Source: Epichloe hybrida (taxonomy: Eukaryota > Ascomycota > Sordariomycetes > Hypocreales > Clavicipitaceae). From it: a stretch of 64,000 nt of DNA. The notes under the pieces were generated by a model. The model had not been told where the DNA came from and did not search any database. It worked only from the letters and a program-made list of their open reading frames with translations. Positions 38,264 through 49,698 of this stretch are shown piece by piece (the stretch's first letter is position 1; every line of letters begins with the position of its first letter). The stretch is taken from contig JAFEKR010000004.1 in assembly GCA_019022495.1 (NCBI GenBank), forward strand, positions 806,001 through 870,000. Reading direction: 5' to 3'. The position numbers and the translations under genes were made by a program.

Positions 38264-40639
38264 CCTTTATTAAGCTTATTATTATCCTACCCTTTATAGG
38301 AGGTAAGGAATACCTAGAATCTCTTCTTTAAAGGGGGTGTATAATATATTTTGCTAGCCTACTAGTAGTCCTTTTCCTTTTAATATTCTTTAGTAAAGTA
38401 ATTAAAGGACTAGCAGCTACTCTTGCCATATATAAAGTAGCGCTTAGTGCTTAGCCTAGGGCTTTATCTATAATAACTTTCTCTGCCGTAGGGGGATAAT
38501 TACTATCTATACTAATAATTAGTAAATATAGCCTCTAGAGGGTCTCCTTATTAGGACTAAAGGTATTAGGAGGGCCTCTTATTTAATTCCGTGATAGTAA
38601 TTACCTTACGAAGGTCTCTAGTAAGACTTTTAAAGCCTAGGGAGTGTATATATTCCACTATCTAATATTTAGGCATACTAGCTATAGTATTTAAGGCTTG
38701 CTTATAGAGCTTAGTATTTACTATTTTAGTAGGGTATAGTCCTTTATAAATCTTCTTAAGGGTTAATAAAGTAATCTTAAGGTAATTAAGCTTACTTTTA
38801 TTAGGGTTTTTCTTAATTATATTCTTTAATATTATACTACTCTATTAGTAGTAATAGAATTACTAGTTACTTTCTGTCTTAAAGTGTTAATAAATATAGG
38901 TGATTATCTCTTTATAGGAATAGTTATTTCTAAAGAGGTAATTAAGGAAGTATTACTTAGTATTACTTATTAATATAATAGGGAAAGCCTTCTAATAATG
39001 CGTTTAAGGAAGGTTAATTTTATTATACTTATTTTTAAAGAGCGTGATCTTTAGTGTTAAGAAGTTATATAGCTTTCTACTATAGCGGTTGCTATCCTTA
39101 TATATCTTTATAAGCTCTAAGATTTTCTTTATAATCTAATCTTTAGAGAGGAATTGCTATAAAGGCATAATTTATTATAAATGATAGTCCACTAGTTATT
39201 CTTAATAATAATTATCTAGATAAAGCTATTAATATAATAGGGATTATTACGAGGGTTCTTATAAGGGTTTAAGTAATCTCTAGGGTTAGGGAAGGTTAAT
39301 TTCTAGGGTAGGTTATTAGGGCTATTAATATTAAGGTTCTAGGGGTTTGGAAGATTATAGTCTTTCTTATAATCTTTTCTATAACTAAAGGGGTATTAAG
39401 GTTTAATAAAGTACTTCCTTAAGTAATACTAGGATTAAATATCCTAGGCCTTGCCTAATAAGGACACCGTAATCTTATAAAGAATTATATAATTCTCTAA
39501 TAATATCCTTAGATACCCTTTTAAAGGTGTTTTTAGACTAGCCTTTAAAGTCTTCTTAGAATAATTCCTATAGGTTATTATCTCTCTAACCTTAATGCTT
39601 ACTAAGGTTAATAAATCTTATAATCTAGTTATTAAGCTTAAGCTACGTAGTAGTCTCTAGATCTAGCTTAATAGATTCTTTCTAATTACTAAAGAAGTTA
39701 TAAGTAAGCTATTAAAGGCATAAGGGTAACTTATACTCTTAGGGTCTTTTAGGGGTAATAGTTAGAGCCTTACTATTACTAGTAGCCTTTACTCTTATAG
39801 AAGGTTTAGACTTCTTTACTATCTTTAACTATTAAAGGAATATTACTAATTTATTATTTTTACTACTAATTAAGCTCCTATGTTTGCCTATTACTATTAC
39901 GAGGTTTTTCTTTTATATTTTAGGAGCGTTATTACTCTAATAAAATTAGAAGATTACGAAAATAGGAAAAATAGAAGAAAAAGCAGTAGAAGTAGTAAAA
40001 GTAGTAATAAGAATAAATTAATAGAAATAAAGAAAGTAATATAAGTTTTAAAAGTAACTAGAAAATAATAGGAAAAGTAATAAGGGAATAATAGGAATTG
40101 CTACTTCCTGTTTTTTATGAAAAGAAAGGAAGGAGGTAATCTCTCTCTCTTACTAATAAGTATAAGGTAAATAGCACTAAGAGTAAAGGGGGCAAAAAAT
40201 AAGCTGTAGATACTTATATAAATAGATTAAAGGTCTATTAGATAAAGGGAATATTTATAGAGAAGTTATAAATATATTAGCTAGCTTAGCTAAGGTTATT
40301 TAACGTTAGGTTCGAAATAAATACCTCGCGGCAATAGATTCGGTTATTCGGTTAGTTTTCTCGTAATAGACAATAGAATTAACAATTAATAATAATATCC
40401 TAGATAGATATAATAAAGTTATATCCCTAAGCCTAAGGGTTAATAGATTAATTCCTTAGAAGCCTAATAAGCCTATAACTAGGATTCTAGTCTCTTCCTT
40501 TAGTATACTTATATAGTTATACCTCTTTACTATAATAACCATTATAGTATAATAAGGGGTAGTAGTAGTGGTATTTACAGAAATATCTCTTTTTATAATA
40601 CCTAGCTTATCTATAGTTATAAAGTTAACTACTAATTAG

Positions 40640-40896
40640 TGTTAGTTACACTAAGGTCTTACGTAAGTAATAAATCCCGTATAAATTAAAGTTAATAATA
40701 GTTAGTTAGCTAGCTAGGAAAGAGAGAGAAAAGAGGGAAAGTCTAGATGCTAGAGAAGTAAGCAAAATCTATATATAGGGCAAAAAAGGGGGTGGCGAAT
40801 TAATGCAGCCAATCATATCGCGTGCATCGCGCTAGACCCACAATTAGTCCGGTCTTTGGCCACGATTAAACCGATGAAGATCCGAAGGAATCAATA
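40640..40896 (-). repeat. Copia B 5' LTR
   Basis: 257 bp, terminal CA changed to TA, followed by the ATATA duplication that matches 18807-18811. Confidence 0.88.
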
Positions 40897-40901
40897 ATAT
40901 A

Positions 40902-41468
40902 TATTTTATTTTTAATCTTTTCTAAACCTAGAGGGATACTATTATAAATATTATATAGTTTAGCTTCTAAGATTAGAAAGTTATTAATATTAGTATTTTA
41001 TAAGTCTTAAGGTATTACTTATAAAATAAATTCTAAGCTATTATTAGTACTTAGTAAGGATATTACTATAAAGAATTAAGGGCCTTAAGGCTTACTTCCC
41101 TATAAGGTCTTACCTTATTACTAAAGGTAGCTAGTTTTTATAAGGTTTTTACTTATTTATATAACTTATTTAAATTTAGGGTTAATACCTATAGTAAGTA
41201 CTTTAATAGGTTTATTATAGTTTTTACTTCTAATAAATATAAAGCTTTTAATACTTAAATTCCTATCTAAGGCCCCTAGACCTTAAGTTAAGGTATTAGC
41301 CCTTAAGGTATTTTCTATAGTGCTAGATATTATAAGTAATATTTTATAAAGTATTAGTAAGAATTAGAAGGTTTAATTTAGTAAATAATTAGTTCTTATA
41401 CTTATATTAAGGGCTTTTTATTTTATTTTAAGAATACTTTAAGCTTTAGAGTATCTAGGCTTATAACC
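40902..41468 (-). pseudogene. Copia F 5' leader/gag remnant
   Basis: RIP-degraded remainder of copia F between copia B and the right LTR of F. Assigned by position; no protein motif is readable. Confidence 0.5.
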
Positions 41469-41611
41469 TATTAGAATTATATAGTGTAATAGCTTATATT
41501 ATATATAAGGTATAAGTTATATAAGTATAGGTTATAGGCAGTACTAGCCCTAATGTACACTCCACCGCGCAATCCAGCCGAAGTGGTCCTGATTGGCTGT
41601 GAAATCCAACA
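41469..41611 (-). repeat. Copia F 5' LTR, half RIP-mutated
   Basis: 143 bp. The inner (left) part is AT-converted, and the outer part from about 41550 has normal composition (CCACCGCGCAATCCAGCCG). The TCTTT duplication follows. It ends 288 bp upstream of the phosphotransferase-family start codon. Confidence 0.9.
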
Positions 41612-41899
41612 TCTTTCTTCTTAAGTGTGACTTCTCGTCGTGTAACCTCATGTCATTCGAAAATTCGATTCTTGTGATAGAGCAATGCCGAACAACTGTT
41701 TCGTAGGCGCCGCAAATGCGGGTTATTTTCAAGGCGGCCAGCCCCTTTGTGTGGGTGGAAAAAAGGGGTGGGGGATCGGCGCCAGCAGCAGATTGGGAAG
41801 CGGCGGGCACGAGTATCCTTTCGCCTGGTTGCTCCCAACGTAACTTCCTTCCTACATTGACCTCCAAGCTCACGCAGGCACGGCAGACAAGCTCTACCA

Positions 41900-43403
41900 A
41901 TGCGAGTCAATCCGGATGTTCTCGCTGCGAATGAGAATGTCGCGCAGAAATGGCTAACACTTGTCGCATCATTTGATCACCTAGATGCTCCTCGATCCCG
42001 CATCGAAGCGATTGCGTCCAAACATCGTCATGGACAGCCATGCCAAGTGGTTCAGCGGTTACAAGGAGCCTTCAATTACTGCTTCAGAATCCGATTCAAA
42101 GATAGAGACGACGATTGGTTGGTTCGCTTTCCAATTCCCGGATACACAATGAACGCCCTTCAGAAAACCCAGAACGAAGTTGCCGTCATGCGATTCATTC
42201 AAAGTCACACGACGATACCCATTCCTAAAATCATTGGCTCCGATGTGGCGGACGGCGAATTTGAAGGCCTCGGACCTTATATTATTATGGAATTCATTGA
42301 AGGGATTTCCCTAGACGATTTACTCCTAGAGGCTGATGGAGAGTGGGCTCTGAAAAAGGACTGTCCAATTGACACTATCAAAGGAATCTACAGACAAATC
42401 GCAAGCATCTACCTTCAGCTATTCCAACATAGCTTTTCAAAGATCGGAAGCTTGTCTGTTGCAGAAGGCGATGGCGTCGCTGCTTCTTGGAGCGTGACTT
42501 CCGGGCCATTGACATTCAAAATGAACGAGGTGGAGCGAATGGGTGGTGTCCAAGTCGGAGGTTTGTTGACAAAGCCCATTGGTCCGCCCTTGTTCTAACA
42601 ACGTACAATTCACAGCTACGGACGGGCCTTTCGACGAATCGGTCGAATACTTCCAAGCTCTAGCAGATCAGAGTTTGTCCCATCTTCTCAATAACCCTCA
42701 TGCCGGCCGAAACGAGCAAGAAATCCAAGATGACCACGAGTCGATTCGTATGCTTCGATCTCTTGCAAATCATTTCAGTACAAAAAGCAACATTCACCAG
42801 CACAAGTTATTTTGCGATGATCTCCGGTTCGGAAATATCCTTGTGGACGAATCATATCGAATAGTAGCCGTGCTTGACTGGGAATTTTGCTACGTCGCCC
42901 CGCAAAGTTTCCTCTGCTCTCCACCATCTTGGTTGATAGGAACTGAACCGTTCGAGTGGAAGGACGATGATGTTTCATTCTATAAGGACCAAGTCAATTT
43001 ATTTTTTGAATTGTTGGAGGAAGAGGAGGATAGATATCACACTGACCATGCACTTTCTCGTTTAATGCGAGAGTCCATGCGAGATGGAGCGTTCTGGTAT
43101 AACCTAGCCATCAGGGAAAGCTTCCCCTTGTCGGACATTCTTTCCCATTGCCAGGGTATCGAGGCCTTCCAGACGGCTTCCTTGGGGAGGAACCTGGCAT
43201 GTGAGCGCGAGGGCTGCTTGGACAAAACACAAGCGCCACAAAGTTGGAAGAAGAGGGGTTGCATGAGTCCACCTCCCTTCCTCTCAACCGCGTGGCACGA
43301 TTTGCGATCATCCCTACCGTTTCTCAATCGCCTGGCTGAAAGGCTAAACCGTCATGGTCATGAAGAAGACATCCACTCCGGTCGATCTACAGGTGGACAG
43401 TAA
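41900..43403 (+). CDS. Aminoglycoside phosphotransferase (APH) family protein
   Basis: Exons 41900-42560 and 42616-43403 are joined by a 55-bp intron (GTTTGT...CTAAC...CACAG, phase 1), giving about 482 residues. The fold is kinase-like: an N-lobe with FNYCFRIRF and WLVRFPIPG, the hinge segment PYIIMEFIEG, the catalytic loop LFCDDLRFGNILVD (HxDxxxxN-like with Asp and Asn present) and the metal-binding VLDWEF. Such fungal APH-family genes are common and mostly uncharacterised; the true substrate is unknown and antibiotic resistance should not be assumed. The 3' end is uncertain: a neighbouring frame at 43354-43460 reads like a typical C-terminus (SLDRKIRKEL), so an extra intron or a frameshift may exist. 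Retrotransposon F ends 288 bp upstream. Confidence 0.85.
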
Positions 43404-44156
43404 TGAACTTGATACTATTTCTCTCGACCGAAAGATACGCAAGGAGCTTGTAAGTCAATATATAAAGAGGGGGAGGGGGGGAGGGGGGTTTGGCATGGAT
43501 ATTAGACAAAACCTGGTTGGTGACGCTGTTTGTTGCAGGCGTCTCGAAGTCCAGAATGCTTAGGCTGTGCTAGCGAAGGAGAAGCACTCCTCCTCCGACC
43601 CAGCAGCCGCCGAATGCGATATCGGGCTGACAGAAACAACCTCGACCGGCTGAGCCACTCATGCAATGCAAACAGCGCCAGCTTCCCCTTTGAGCTTCCC
43701 CTTTCTGCTTGCCGTACTCCGTACCGACGCAGCCTCGTACGGACTACGGACGTGACAAACGTGCAAGACTCAAGGAAATCCAAAACGGCTTCCCGAGCAT
43801 GCCCGCGGTGGCTCATGGTGTGCTGAGCCGGTCCACGGACCTTGGGACTTGAATGCCCACTTGTTAGGCTTCGAGAAAATCACATCTACATTAGACGTCG
43901 GGTCCAGATGGGGAAGTCAGTCCCATCGCCGTGCATTATTAGTCGACGGCACATATGCGCCATTTTGATTGCCATGTTCCTCTTCTTTGTAGCCTCTCTC
44001 CCCTCCTTTTTTTTTTGTTTTTTTTTTTGTTTTGCAGTCGCCTTTCGGTGTGAAATAACGGACCTAGGAATGCTGTGTATATTTCATCTTGCTTCGCATT
44101 GCCCTCATTCTCGCAATAATTGGGTCACGGACCGAGGACCGAGGAACCGCCACCCG
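43404..44156. other. Intergenic and probable 5' leader of the transporter
   Basis: Contains G-rich (43465-43490) and T-rich (about 44008-44035) tracts. The T-rich tract ends TTTTGCAG, a good intron acceptor, so a 5'-UTR intron upstream of 44157 is possible. Open frames here overlap on both strands and resemble no known family. Confidence 0.45.
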
Positions 44157-45572
44157 ATGGCTCCAGCCGAAATTGCGGAGGCCTGGCCGGGATGCACGAC
44201 AACCGCGCAAGGCGGAGTCTCTGCAAATACCATGGTTTCCCAGAACGGAGCACCGAGTGCTTTGTCTCCCGACGGACGGGCGAGCGACAAGGCGTACGCA
44301 ACCGAGGACGGAGGAGAGCGTGGGAGGCTGTTGCCGAGTCCGGCCCCGAGCCGTCGCCTGTCGCCGGTCTCTTGTGCATCATATCACGGCGTGCATCTGA
44401 TGACTGAGAGAAGAGTGTCGATGCTGAAGAAGTTCTGGGTTGCCAACAAGCCGTCCATACTTGTGGCCCTATCGCAGCTTTTTGCTGCCCTGATGAATCT
44501 GAGTGCGCGATTTCTGGAGCTCGAGGGTGACGGCATGCATCCCGTGCAAATGCTGCTTCTGCGACAGAGCGTGACATGGGTATGCTGCTCATTGTACATG
44601 TGGTGGATCAAGGTTCCCGACTACCCCTTTGGCAGAAGGGAAATCCGATGGCTGATACTGGCGCGAGGCCTCACCGGCTTCTTTGGCATATTCGGCATGT
44701 GGTGGTCCATGATGTACTTGCCGCTCGCCGATGCCACCGTCATTACGTTCCTGGCGCCCGGCGTCGCTGGCTTCGTGTGCTATTTCCTCCTCAAGGAACC
44801 ATTCACACGCATCGAGCAGATGGCAACGGTTGCGGCGCTGCTTGGTGTGATTCTCATTGCTCAGCCGACGGCCCTCTTCGCCAACGCCCCTCCCTCGGAC
44901 GACACGACGAAGCATCACGGTCATGAAGCCACGGGTGCGGAGCGGCCGCACAGCTCCGTCCCTGGCGCGGATCACCATACCACGCCTCATGAGCGGTTGC
45001 TGGCCGTGGGCGTGGCTCTCTTGGGCGTGCTCGGTGCTGCTGGTGCATTCACGGCCCTGCGCGCCATCGGCAAGCGAGCTCATCCCCTCATATCGGTCAA
45101 CGCCTTCTCCGTGACATGCACAATCATCTGTGCCACGTCCCTGGCTCTCGGGCCCGTCTTGGACATCGGCCAGCCTTCACTGCGCTGGATGCCGCCGACC
45201 TCGATCAAGCAGTGGTTGCTCCTGTCGTCGCTCGGATGGTTTGGCTTCGTCATGCAGTACCTCATGACGGCCGGACTGGCCGCCGACAAGTCCAACCGGG
45301 CCAACGCCATGGTGTACACGCACATGCTTTTCGCTGCCAGCTTTGACCGGTGGATATTCGGCCATCGGATGGGGCTGATGAGCTTTGCCGGGTGCACCTT
45401 GATCCTGGGGAGTGCTGTTGGTGTCATTGTCCTCAAGAAGCCGCCTCTATTGCCAAAGGCCTCCGGGGACGTGGAGACGCAGAGCAACTTTTCCGACGAG
45501 GCAGAAGGCTCGTCAGTGCTGTTGGGTGTTGCACGACATGCGGAAGAATGCGGCGATAGGGTTTCGATGTAG
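44157..45572 (+). CDS. EamA/DMT-superfamily membrane transporter (SLC35G-like)
   Basis: About 471 residues from the ATG beginning MAPAEIAEAW; an ATG at 44232 with a better context (ACCATGG) is an alternative. The open frame extends upstream to 43842 but that part is low-complexity leader. An N-terminal cytosolic region of about 90 residues precedes two EamA repeats of about ten helices. Landmarks include SQLFAALMNLSARFLE, HPVQMLLLRQ, GFFGIFGMWWSMMYLPLADATVITFLAPGVAGF (first repeat) and LMTAGLAADKSNRANAMVYTHMLFA (second repeat), separated by a His-rich loop (KHHGHEATG). Drug/metabolite transporters export or exchange small metabolites; the substrate here is not predictable. No intron within the coding part. 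Confidence 0.88.
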   Translation: MAPAEIAEAWPGCTTTAQGGVSANTMVSQNGAPSALSPDGRASDKAYATEDGGERGRLLPSPAPSRRLSPVSCASYHGVHLMTERRVSMLKKFWVANKPSILVALSQLFAALMNLSARFLELEGDGMHPVQMLLLRQSVTWVCCSLYMWWIKVPDYPFGRREIRWLILARGLTGFFGIFGMWWSMMYLPLADATVITFLAPGVAGFVCYFLLKEPFTRIEQMATVAALLGVILIAQPTALFANAPPSDDTTKHHGHEATGAERPHSSVPGADHHTTPHERLLAVGVALLGVLGAAGAFTALRAIGKRAHPLISVNAFSVTCTIICATSLALGPVLDIGQPSLRWMPPTSIKQWLLLSSLGWFGFVMQYLMTAGLAADKSNRANAMVYTHMLFAASFDRWIFGHRMGLMSFAGCTLILGSAVGVIVLKKPPLLPKASGDVETQSNFSDEAEGSSVLLGVARHAEECGDRVSM

Positions 45573-46089
45573 TCAGAATGGGAGTTTCCCGCGCACAAAA
45601 TAAGAATCCGTCATAAAGGGAAAAAAAAAAAAATAAGATTGCTCCTGCCGTTCCAAACGTACAAAACCAACAACACATCCCGCAATGTTTCCGTGTGAGC
45701 CGACTTGACAGAAAAAGGCCCGTTTTACTGGAGCCGCACACATTGTCTTTTGCATAGCACGCCAAGTTCCGAGAATAGTAGTACAGGGTAGTAGTAGTTC
45801 GAGCGCACCTGCGTTATCGCAATCATCACGTGACGCGATCGCGAATAACCCGTTTGTCGCGAGCGAAACCTCCGAGGGAAAACAGGCAAAGCCCGGGACA
45901 GAAAAAGAAGTCGAAAAGGAAAATCTTGTCAATTGCGCCACCCCTACCCTTCTTCAGCTTTCGCCCGAAAACCAGCATCAGGATCCCGACTCCATCGATC
46001 CCATCTTTCTTTCGCCTTGAACGGATTTGACCCTTCTTCACCTACTCATCTGACCCGGACCAAGGCACGGCATTGGCAAACCCGCAAAG
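45573..46089. promoter_or_regulatory. RVB1 promoter region with CACGTG box
   Basis: Intergenic between the transporter and RVB1. A palindromic TCACGTGA lies at 45826-45833, a typical binding site for bHLH factors (CACGTG E-box), about 260 bp upstream of the RVB1 ATG. Whether it is used is inference. The rest shows pyrimidine-rich leader sequence. Confidence 0.4.
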
Positions 46090-47931
<1,842 letters not shown>

Positions 47932-49698
47932 ATGAGTTTTATTTTTTATTTTTTAATAGTCAGGCGTCCAGCAGAGGTTTAGTTTGAGTTCCTCCCCGTG
48001 TCCTCTATAGGAGACAAGTTTAGCCGGCGCTGGGATACCGGACGTATTTCAAATTAGACTTTTCTTTGCCTGACTTTGAAATACCCACCGGGTATTTCCT
48101 GCCGTTTTCAAGCTCATAGGAGAGCCGAGACGGCCTAGTGTGTTTTTTGTAGCGCTGATAGTCGACGGAATGGTCGACTTTGTCGAGACGGTCAAGTTGC
48201 TCACACAAAAGCTTCGGAGTGACAGTGGTAGAGCGCAGAGGTAGAGCGCAGAAGTGCAAGGCACGGAGCGCCAGACACAAAGGGATATAGCAAGACACAA
48301 TGAAAAATGCTCAAAATTCAAGCGCTGAAAACTTTCATCAAGTCTTTGACAGGGAGACGGCCTTAAAGTCATGACCCATTCTTCTGCGAGGCATAGTCAC
48401 ACCACGTCGGCTTGCCAGTCTGAGACATCCAGGGACTGAGAAGAAAGCACCACCTACGGGGGGCACCAGTACTCCCTCCGCACAACAGAACGCATCAGCC
48501 ACCACCCTGTTTGCCTGTCCACTTTTGCTGAGGGTCGATAGACGTGCTTCTCCGCCTTGGTGCAACGCACGCACGGCATGACACAACCTGCAGAGGCAGA
48601 TGGCAATGGGTTGGCGCATATTGAGCATCACGTGCAGCAGGAAATGTCGGCCGTGTTCGGATGATGAGATATAGCCTTTGTCTCAGGCATTGTAGCATTC
48701 CAGAGGCCAGCCGTCTCACATTCCTGCGAGGATTGAGCCTGGCCATTGTCGTCGCTCAGGGAGGTTGGGGCGGGTACGGGTGGTGTGGACAGGAGCCTTT
48801 TCGTCGAACGGACTGGGATGAGAAAGCCACACGGTGGCAATCTTAGTGGATGCGAATGTAAGATGGCCGGCAGCTCGAGACGCTCAGGCAGGCAGCAGCA
48901 GTCTAGTAGAGAGACGGAGGTGCGATCTGAAAGCGAATTTCGACATTGACCTGAAGGAGGTTTGAGTTGTCAGAACTGAGTTCCCCCTCCTGACCCTGAC
49001 ACTTTTCCTTTACCGGTGTCATCTGAATTGTCATTATGATATAGGCCCGAGAATGGATGAAAAAATAACAACAACAACGGGTTGATGGTGCAATCTGTAG
49101 TTGAAGTATGATCCTAACTTGCCGGAGAGAAGAGCAAGCTCCCCTCGCTTTGCCTGCTTCCGATCTTGACAGGCGATCGTAACCTTCTGACAAGCCTGGG
49201 GCTGGCTGCCGAACCCACTCTGAAGGTCTCCCGAGACATGCAAAGGCGAAGCAGTCCCACGAGCTAGAATAATGGCGGCAGGCTAGCGAGCGTGTAAGCC
49301 GGCCAGCCATGAGCTTGTCCCAAGACGGGCGGTTGGCAAGCCAGTACCTGTCGACGTTTGAGGTACAGCTAACGGGTCCTTTGAGGTGTGAGAATACCAA
49401 AAGGCACCAGTTCCAAACGAGCAGAGAGCGCTCTAGCAACAACTTTTTCCCACCATTCCGACTCTCGAGCATTCTTTATTATCCCTCGACATCCAGAATA
49501 CTTTTTTTTCTTTTTGCCTTGTTTCTCTTGCTCCTCTTCTCCAAGGTGTTTGAGCAGCCACATCTAATAAAAAAACCTCTGCCGCTTAGGTTTGGGGACA
49601 GTGGTGTAAGCCGAGGACACACAACTGGGTTGAATGATTCTGATCACGCCGACTTCACCGACGCTTGCGCCCCTTCCCCTTCCCCAGCCCACCGCACC
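47932..49698. other. Intergenic region, HMG gene promoter/leader
   Basis: 1.77 kb with no supported gene; frames on both strands look random. A perfect 9-bp inverted repeat with a 3-bp loop lies at 48078-48098 and a short duplicated GTAGAGCGCAGA near 48229-48252. The T-rich part from 49500 to 49600 and GTAAGCCGAGG at 49606 suggest a 5'-UTR intron, not resolved. Confidence 0.4.
48078..48098. repeat. Perfect inverted repeat (GAAATACCC/GGGTATTTC)
   Basis: GAAATACCC, ACC spacer, GGGTATTTC, about 150 bp after the RVB1 stop. It could be a hairpin in the 3' UTR or a protein-binding palindrome. Confidence 0.6.

Larger units (their letters stand above)
18812..40896 (-). mobile_element. Copia element B, split by element C
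   Basis: Same family as copia A, reversed. LTRs at 18812-19068 (3') and 40640-40896 (5'), each 257 bp, with the duplication ATATA at 18807-18811 and 40897-40901. Its body runs 19069-22944 and resumes at 38264-40639; element C sits between, with its own CCTTT duplication. Net length without C is about 6.76 kb, matching copia A. Heavily RIP-mutated: even the terminal CA of the 5' LTR has become TA. Confidence 0.92.
11748..41611 (-). mobile_element. Copia element F, outermost element of the nest
   Basis: Two 143-bp LTRs (11748-11890 and 41469-41611), beginning TGTTAGAATT and ending CAACA, are flanked by the 5-bp duplication TCTTT at 11743-11747 and 41612-41616. The span is 29,864 bp, but removing the nested hAT copy 1 and copia B leaves about 5.66 kb, a normal copia size. 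Orientation is minus: just inside the left LTR lies CCCCTCCTTAAG, the complement of a polypurine tract, and a copia reverse transcriptase reads right to left at 13500-12950. The family differs from copia A/B/D/E. F is the oldest insertion of this cluster because everything else lies inside it. Confidence 0.92.

Noticed and set aside
41900..43403. Antibiotic-resistance gene
   Set aside because: APH-family folds are abundant in fungi with unrelated or unknown substrates; nothing in the sequence indicates resistance.
43502..43826. Overlapping frames on both strands between the APH and transporter genes
   Set aside because: Arg/Ser-rich shadows in GC-rich DNA with no similarity and no splice context.
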